Assembly (NCBI GenBank): GCA_012295275.1
Contig: CM022671.1
Coordinates: 5,280,565 to 5,341,564, forward strand
Direction: 5' to 3'
From: Chrysomallon squamiferum
Taxonomy: Eukaryota > Mollusca > Gastropoda > Neomphalida > Peltospiridae
Length of the DNA: 61,000 bases
Position numbers and translations under genes: made by a program. The notes beneath the pieces are model-generated. The model was not told where the DNA came from and did not search any database. It saw nothing but the letters and a program-made list of their open reading frames with translations. Of this stretch, positions 58,476 through 61,000 are shown piece by piece. Each line of letters starts with the position of its first letter. Positions within the stretch are counted from its first letter, which is position 1.

Positions 58476-61000
58476 TAACAATAATAAATAAAATAAATAA
58501 ACAAATTTAAAATAAAAAAGAATGTTTTGATTACCATCGTAATACTTATTTTCATGTTTTCTCTTTAATGAATCCAATAGTGTTTATGAACTTCGTAACA
58601 GACAAAAAAAAAAATAAGAAAAAAAATTAAGAAAAATAACACACTAAATAAAGAAATATTCCATGAATTAATATTAAGTGTCAGAAGCACAATTTAGAAA
58701 ATAAATCATTTTTATTTTTACTTACTTATTATATTTTTTAAAAACATTGTTTGTGTTCACATTTATATATAATAATAATACTAATGTTTTATGAAATATA
58801 TTTGATATCTCACAGTTAGTGACTTACCTCAATCTGAGCTGTGTGTTTGGCGTAATACTCCAGTGCCTGGTCTCCATACAAATCTGTACCGCTTGGTTTC
58901 AACAGATCTGCCAGCTCCTTGCTGTGTTGTGAAAGCTGAAGTCAAACACAGACAATATTTAAATACAGCAATTAATTAAAAATGTCTTCTATTTTAAAGT
59001 AAAGAAAAATATACATGAATATAACTACCAATACCAACTACTTTATTACTTTTGATAAAATTCAGATTTGTCTTTTTTATTCTTTCAAATGATATCAAAT
59101 AATAAATTTCTAAATATTTTCTGCTTTAAAATGCAGAATAATGTACATTAATGTAATAATCAACATCAACTGCTTCAGTATGTGTGAACAAAATTAAAGA
59201 TTTCAAATTTTTTATTTTGGTTTTTTTTTTTTTTTCCCTAAAACGATTTTTTTAATTTGTAAATCTGGTATATTGTTTTTTAATTATTTACCTGGTGAGC
59301 TAAAATAAATATATTTTTAAATTATTTACCTGTTTATGTTGTTTAATTATTTACCCAGTGAGCTAAAATAAATATATTGTTTAATTATTTATTAAATATA
59401 TTGTTTAATTATTTACCTGAAAATGTTCAATTATTTACCTGGTGAGCTAAAATAAATATATTGTTTAATTATTTACCTGGTGAGCTAAAATATATTGTTT
59501 AATTATTTACCTGGTGAGCTAAAATAAATATATTGTTTAATTATTTACCTGGTGAGCTAAAATAAATATATTGTGTCCAACAGCTTTAGGAGAAGCTTCT
59601 CTTTCTTCATCTCCATTTTCATCCTCTGCCACATCCTCAGAGTGGAACGCTTGCTTGGCTACATCCACCTGTTAAACACAGAGTTACAGTTCAGTTTATC
59701 ACATGTAATTATTTGTACTGTTGATCACTGAGGAAAAGACATGTATTAGTTAATTCAGAAATGTTTTTGTGTTGAAATTCTGTTTAGAATTATATTTTCA
59801 AGAATGTTTTTTTTTTTTTATTATTCATTATTATTAATTTTTTTTTCATTTTTTTTTTTTTTTGATTATATATACATAATATGTATATCCATCAGTAACT
59901 GGGAAACTGTTTAAGAATAAACAATCATTTGGAATTATATAAAATTTATTAACGACGTTTGTTCTTTCTAATACAAGCAAAAATAAGGCAAGAAATTTTT
60001 GACATTCCACTGTAACAGAAAGAGACAGTGTGTCTTGAACAGTAGAGAAATGATGTAGACTAATTTACCAGCTGCTTTGGACTCATGTTACACAGAATTC
60101 TCTCTGCATTCTCGCTGTCATGACGACTCTCCATGATGGCCAGCAGCAGCTTGGAGGCGTTGTTCTGTAACAGAAAGTTAACAATATCTGTGTCAATTTT
60201 AAACACATTGATAGGTTCTTTGTCTCAGTTTCACTTCTAAACTGTTAAGTGAATATTAATACAAAAATCTGAAACATGTCTATAAAAGTATAACATGATT
60301 TTTGTAAAATGAATAAAAAATAAAATATAAACATCAACGTTAATGTTTTCTGAACTTTAAAAATTATAAAAATTATAAGAATTAAAAGGAAGAATGGAAA
60401 AAAGAGAAATTTTATCTCAATTTAAGTTATAAAATATTGAACACAAACCTTGAGTTCTAGAACAAGATCCATTCTCTGTCTACCCAGAGGGTTGATGTCA
60501 TTCAGCAACAAGGCGATGATGATGTCAATTCCATTACTCTCATGTGTAGCTATGGCATTCTGAAACACATTTTACTGTCATTACTGTTGTTGTTATCACC
60601 ATCATCATCATCAATATCATTATAACTGTTTACATATGAGTGTATATGTATATACATACATATATGTGTGTGTGTGTGTGTGTGTTTGTGTAAGGGTATA
60701 TGTTTGAGTGTATAATTGTATGTGTGTGGTGTTTGTCACTAAATGTTCAAATCTTTCTCCTTCCTCTGATTTCCGATGACACCCACATACCTGGTTGTCA
60801 TGACAAGGACCCTGGCAGTACTCTGTGAGGCTGGTGAGAGCCTGGTTGATCAGGTCTACATTCTGCTCCACAATGTACAGACCAAGCAGCCCCAGACCCC
60901 CAGACGTGCTGCCACAGATACAGTCGAGAAACTGCAGGGTCTCACACACCAGATTGTACGACGTTTTAGTCGTGTGCTGCTTCTGTAGAAAATTCTGCAA
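51237..61000 (-). CDS. ITPR: Inositol 1,4,5-trisphosphate receptor, C-terminal part (16 exons)
   Basis: IP3 receptors are tetrameric calcium channels of the endoplasmic reticulum. Sixteen exons with consensus splice sites add up to 2310 bp, 769 residues plus stop; the rest of the gene lies beyond the right edge. The protein matches the family colinearly: the regulatory helical domain ([26 protein letters not shown]), six membrane segments, a luminal loop with one NCT glycosylation site, the selectivity filter GGGIGD (vertebrates GGGVGD), the TM6 gate helix running into [14 protein letters not shown], the CFIC...[11 protein letters not shown] zinc-binding linker, and a coiled-coil tail ending [18 protein letters not shown]. 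The luminal loop is shorter than in vertebrate receptors. Every junction keeps frame and I see no break. The subtype cannot be assigned, since invertebrates usually have a single ITPR. Confidence 0.96.
51884..52045 (-). CDS. ITPR: ITPR exon o (C-terminal coiled coil)
   Basis: 54 residues, [15 protein letters not shown] then a coiled coil ([20 protein letters not shown]...), phase 0 at both ends. Confidence 0.94.
52753..52913 (-). CDS. ITPR: ITPR exon n (linker domain)
   Basis: It completes the C2H2-like linker ([12 protein letters not shown]) and continues [20 protein letters not shown]. The donor AAT|GTAAAC was chosen over an earlier GTGTCT, because it keeps VSSLIN, which the family requires before ...LDWFPRMRA. 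Confidence 0.92.
53296..53461 (-). CDS. ITPR: ITPR exon m (TM6 gate)
   Basis: 55 residues plus one base. TM6 ([20 protein letters not shown]) leads into [11 protein letters not shown] and the first half of the zinc-binding linker, CFIC. Confidence 0.94.
53542..53705. repeat. (AAAT)n-(AAT)n compound repeat in ITPR intron
   Basis: Alternating tetranucleotide and trinucleotide arrays, with a short (TAAAAA)n segment in the middle. Confidence 0.95.
53804..53952 (-). CDS. ITPR: ITPR exon l (pore and selectivity filter)
   Basis: It encodes [20 protein letters not shown] and then [12 protein letters not shown], which is the pore helix and selectivity filter. Ile replaces the vertebrate Val. It starts in phase 1 and ends in phase 0. 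Confidence 0.94.
54389..54472 (-). CDS. ITPR: ITPR exon k (luminal loop)
   Basis: 84 bp coding for [18 protein letters not shown] and following residues. NCT is an N-glycosylation sequon. The acceptor AAAGCAG is a NAGNAG tandem site, so a version three bases longer (54475) is possible without loss of frame. Confidence 0.88.
54489..54900. repeat. AAAT/ACAC minisatellite in ITPR intron
   Basis: About 410 bp built from (AAAT)n blocks punctuated by ACAC or AAGT variants (for example AAATAAATACACAAATAAA). It sits directly upstream, in transcript order, of exon k. The three long hydrophobic minus-strand frames across it are repeat artefacts. Confidence 0.95.
55467..55533. repeat. (AAT)n microsatellite in ITPR intron
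   Basis: About 22 trinucleotide units just downstream of exon j in transcript order. Confidence 0.95.
55603..55798 (-). CDS. ITPR: ITPR exon j (TM5)
   Basis: 65 residues plus one base. It contains the S4-S5 linker [20 protein letters not shown] and TM5 ([20 protein letters not shown]), then the start of the luminal loop. Confidence 0.93.
55977..56165. repeat. (TAA)n/(TAG)n microsatellite in ITPR intron
   Basis: A long TAA array with TAC, TAG and GAT interruptions. Confidence 0.9.
56374..56538 (-). CDS. ITPR: ITPR exon i (TM4)
   Basis: 55 residues ([18 protein letters not shown]... and TM4 [19 protein letters not shown]), phase 0 at both ends. Confidence 0.93.
56611..56641. repeat. T homopolymer in ITPR intron
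   Basis: About 31 T residues on the plus strand. Confidence 0.9.
56993..57165 (-). CDS. ITPR: ITPR exon h (TM2-TM3)
   Basis: 58 residues with TM2 ([17 protein letters not shown]) and TM3 ([19 protein letters not shown]), ending in phase 0 at AAT|GTAAGA. Confidence 0.93.
57662..57784 (-). CDS. ITPR: ITPR exon g (TM1)
   Basis: 41 residues carrying TM1 ([20 protein letters not shown]) and the following FYPFNESKK, phase 1 at both ends. Confidence 0.93.
58202..58394 (-). CDS. ITPR: ITPR exon f
   Basis: 64 residues plus one base ([19 protein letters not shown]... to ...MKWQKMLR), the linker running up to the first membrane segment. Confidence 0.93.
58828..58935 (-). CDS. ITPR: ITPR exon e
   Basis: 36 residues ([16 protein letters not shown]... 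to ...[10 protein letters not shown]), phase 0 at both ends, donor GAG|GTAAGT. Confidence 0.93.
59275..59590 (-). repeat. 34-38 bp minisatellite spanning the exon d splice donor
   Basis: The unit, on the plus strand, holds ATTTACCTGGTGAGCTAAAA followed by TAAATATATTGTTTA. Donor-equivalent AC dinucleotides stand at 59290-59291, 59437-59438, 59475-59476, 59509-59510 and, for the real donor, 59547-59548. Diverged units lie near 59353 and 59416. Each full copy duplicates the last bases of exon d and its GTAAAT donor. Confidence 0.85.
59549..59668 (-). CDS. ITPR: ITPR exon d, donor inside a tandem repeat
   Basis: 40 residues ([13 protein letters not shown]... to ...NIFILAHQ), phase 0. An acidic insert [13 protein letters not shown] lies in the middle. 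The last 24 coding bases and the donor belong to a tandem repeat that continues into the intron. Confidence 0.93.
60069..60164 (-). CDS. ITPR: ITPR exon c
   Basis: 32 residues ([20 protein letters not shown]...), phase 0 at both ends. The family-conserved [13 protein letters not shown] is intact. Confidence 0.93.
60449..60559 (-). CDS. ITPR: ITPR exon b
   Basis: 37 residues ([18 protein letters not shown]...LVLELK), phase 0 at both ends. Confidence 0.93.
60791..61000 (-). CDS. ITPR: ITPR exon a (5' end outside window)
   Basis: At least 70 residues, ending ...[13 protein letters not shown] at CAG|GTATGT, phase 0. It is part of the armadillo-like regulatory domain. The exon is open to the window edge. 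Confidence 0.92.

Noticed and set aside
59275-59590. CRISPR-like array
   Set aside because: The units are contiguous with no unique spacers, in a eukaryotic intron.

Overview
This is nuclear DNA from a bilaterian invertebrate, most likely a lophotrochozoan such as a mollusc. The protein-coding parts are split by GT-AG introns. The DNA is strongly AT-rich and crowded with microsatellites: (CA)n, (CT)n, (TAA)n, (AAAAT)n and (GAA/TTC)n. A few tRNA-like SINE fragments are also present. The phylum is an inference; no species-diagnostic sequence was recognised.

Layout. From 1 to about 29.1 kb I see no convincing protein-coding gene. This stretch holds simple repeats, at least three eroded tandem-repeat fields (about 1.85-2.64, 6.0-7.2 and 13.2-14.1 kb) and several islands of ordinary-complexity, homeodomain/Sox/TCF-motif-containing sequence that look like candidate regulatory DNA. 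From 29.1 to 38.2 kb, on the minus strand, lie three tandem paralogues (called A, B and C here). Each joins an N-terminal RWD domain to a C-terminal AKAP7/LENG9-type 2H phosphoesterase domain. All three share one intron at the same place and phase inside the RWD domain. C also carries an MJ1316 (RNA cyclic-end recognition) domain between the two. A is intact. B has one frameshift and C has two. From 41.3 to 47.3 kb on the plus strand is a sarcospan (SSPN) homologue. From 51.2 kb to the right edge on the minus strand are the last 16 exons of an inositol 1,4,5-trisphosphate receptor (ITPR), 769 codons plus stop, covering part of the regulatory region, all six membrane segments, the pore and the C-terminal tail.

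How the genes relate. SSPN and ITPR converge tail to tail, the same arrangement as human SSPN-ITPR2, so this looks like ancient microsynteny. The A-B-C cluster, with intact or near-intact HxT/S catalytic motifs, is the most unusual part. By family knowledge it would act on 2'-5' oligoadenylate or on RNA with 2',3'-cyclic or otherwise modified ends, but no substrate can be read from the sequence. The frameshifts in B and C, and one in a candidate middle exon of SSPN, can all be explained as one missing base in a 4-base homopolymer. Sequencing or consensus error is therefore at least as likely as gene decay.
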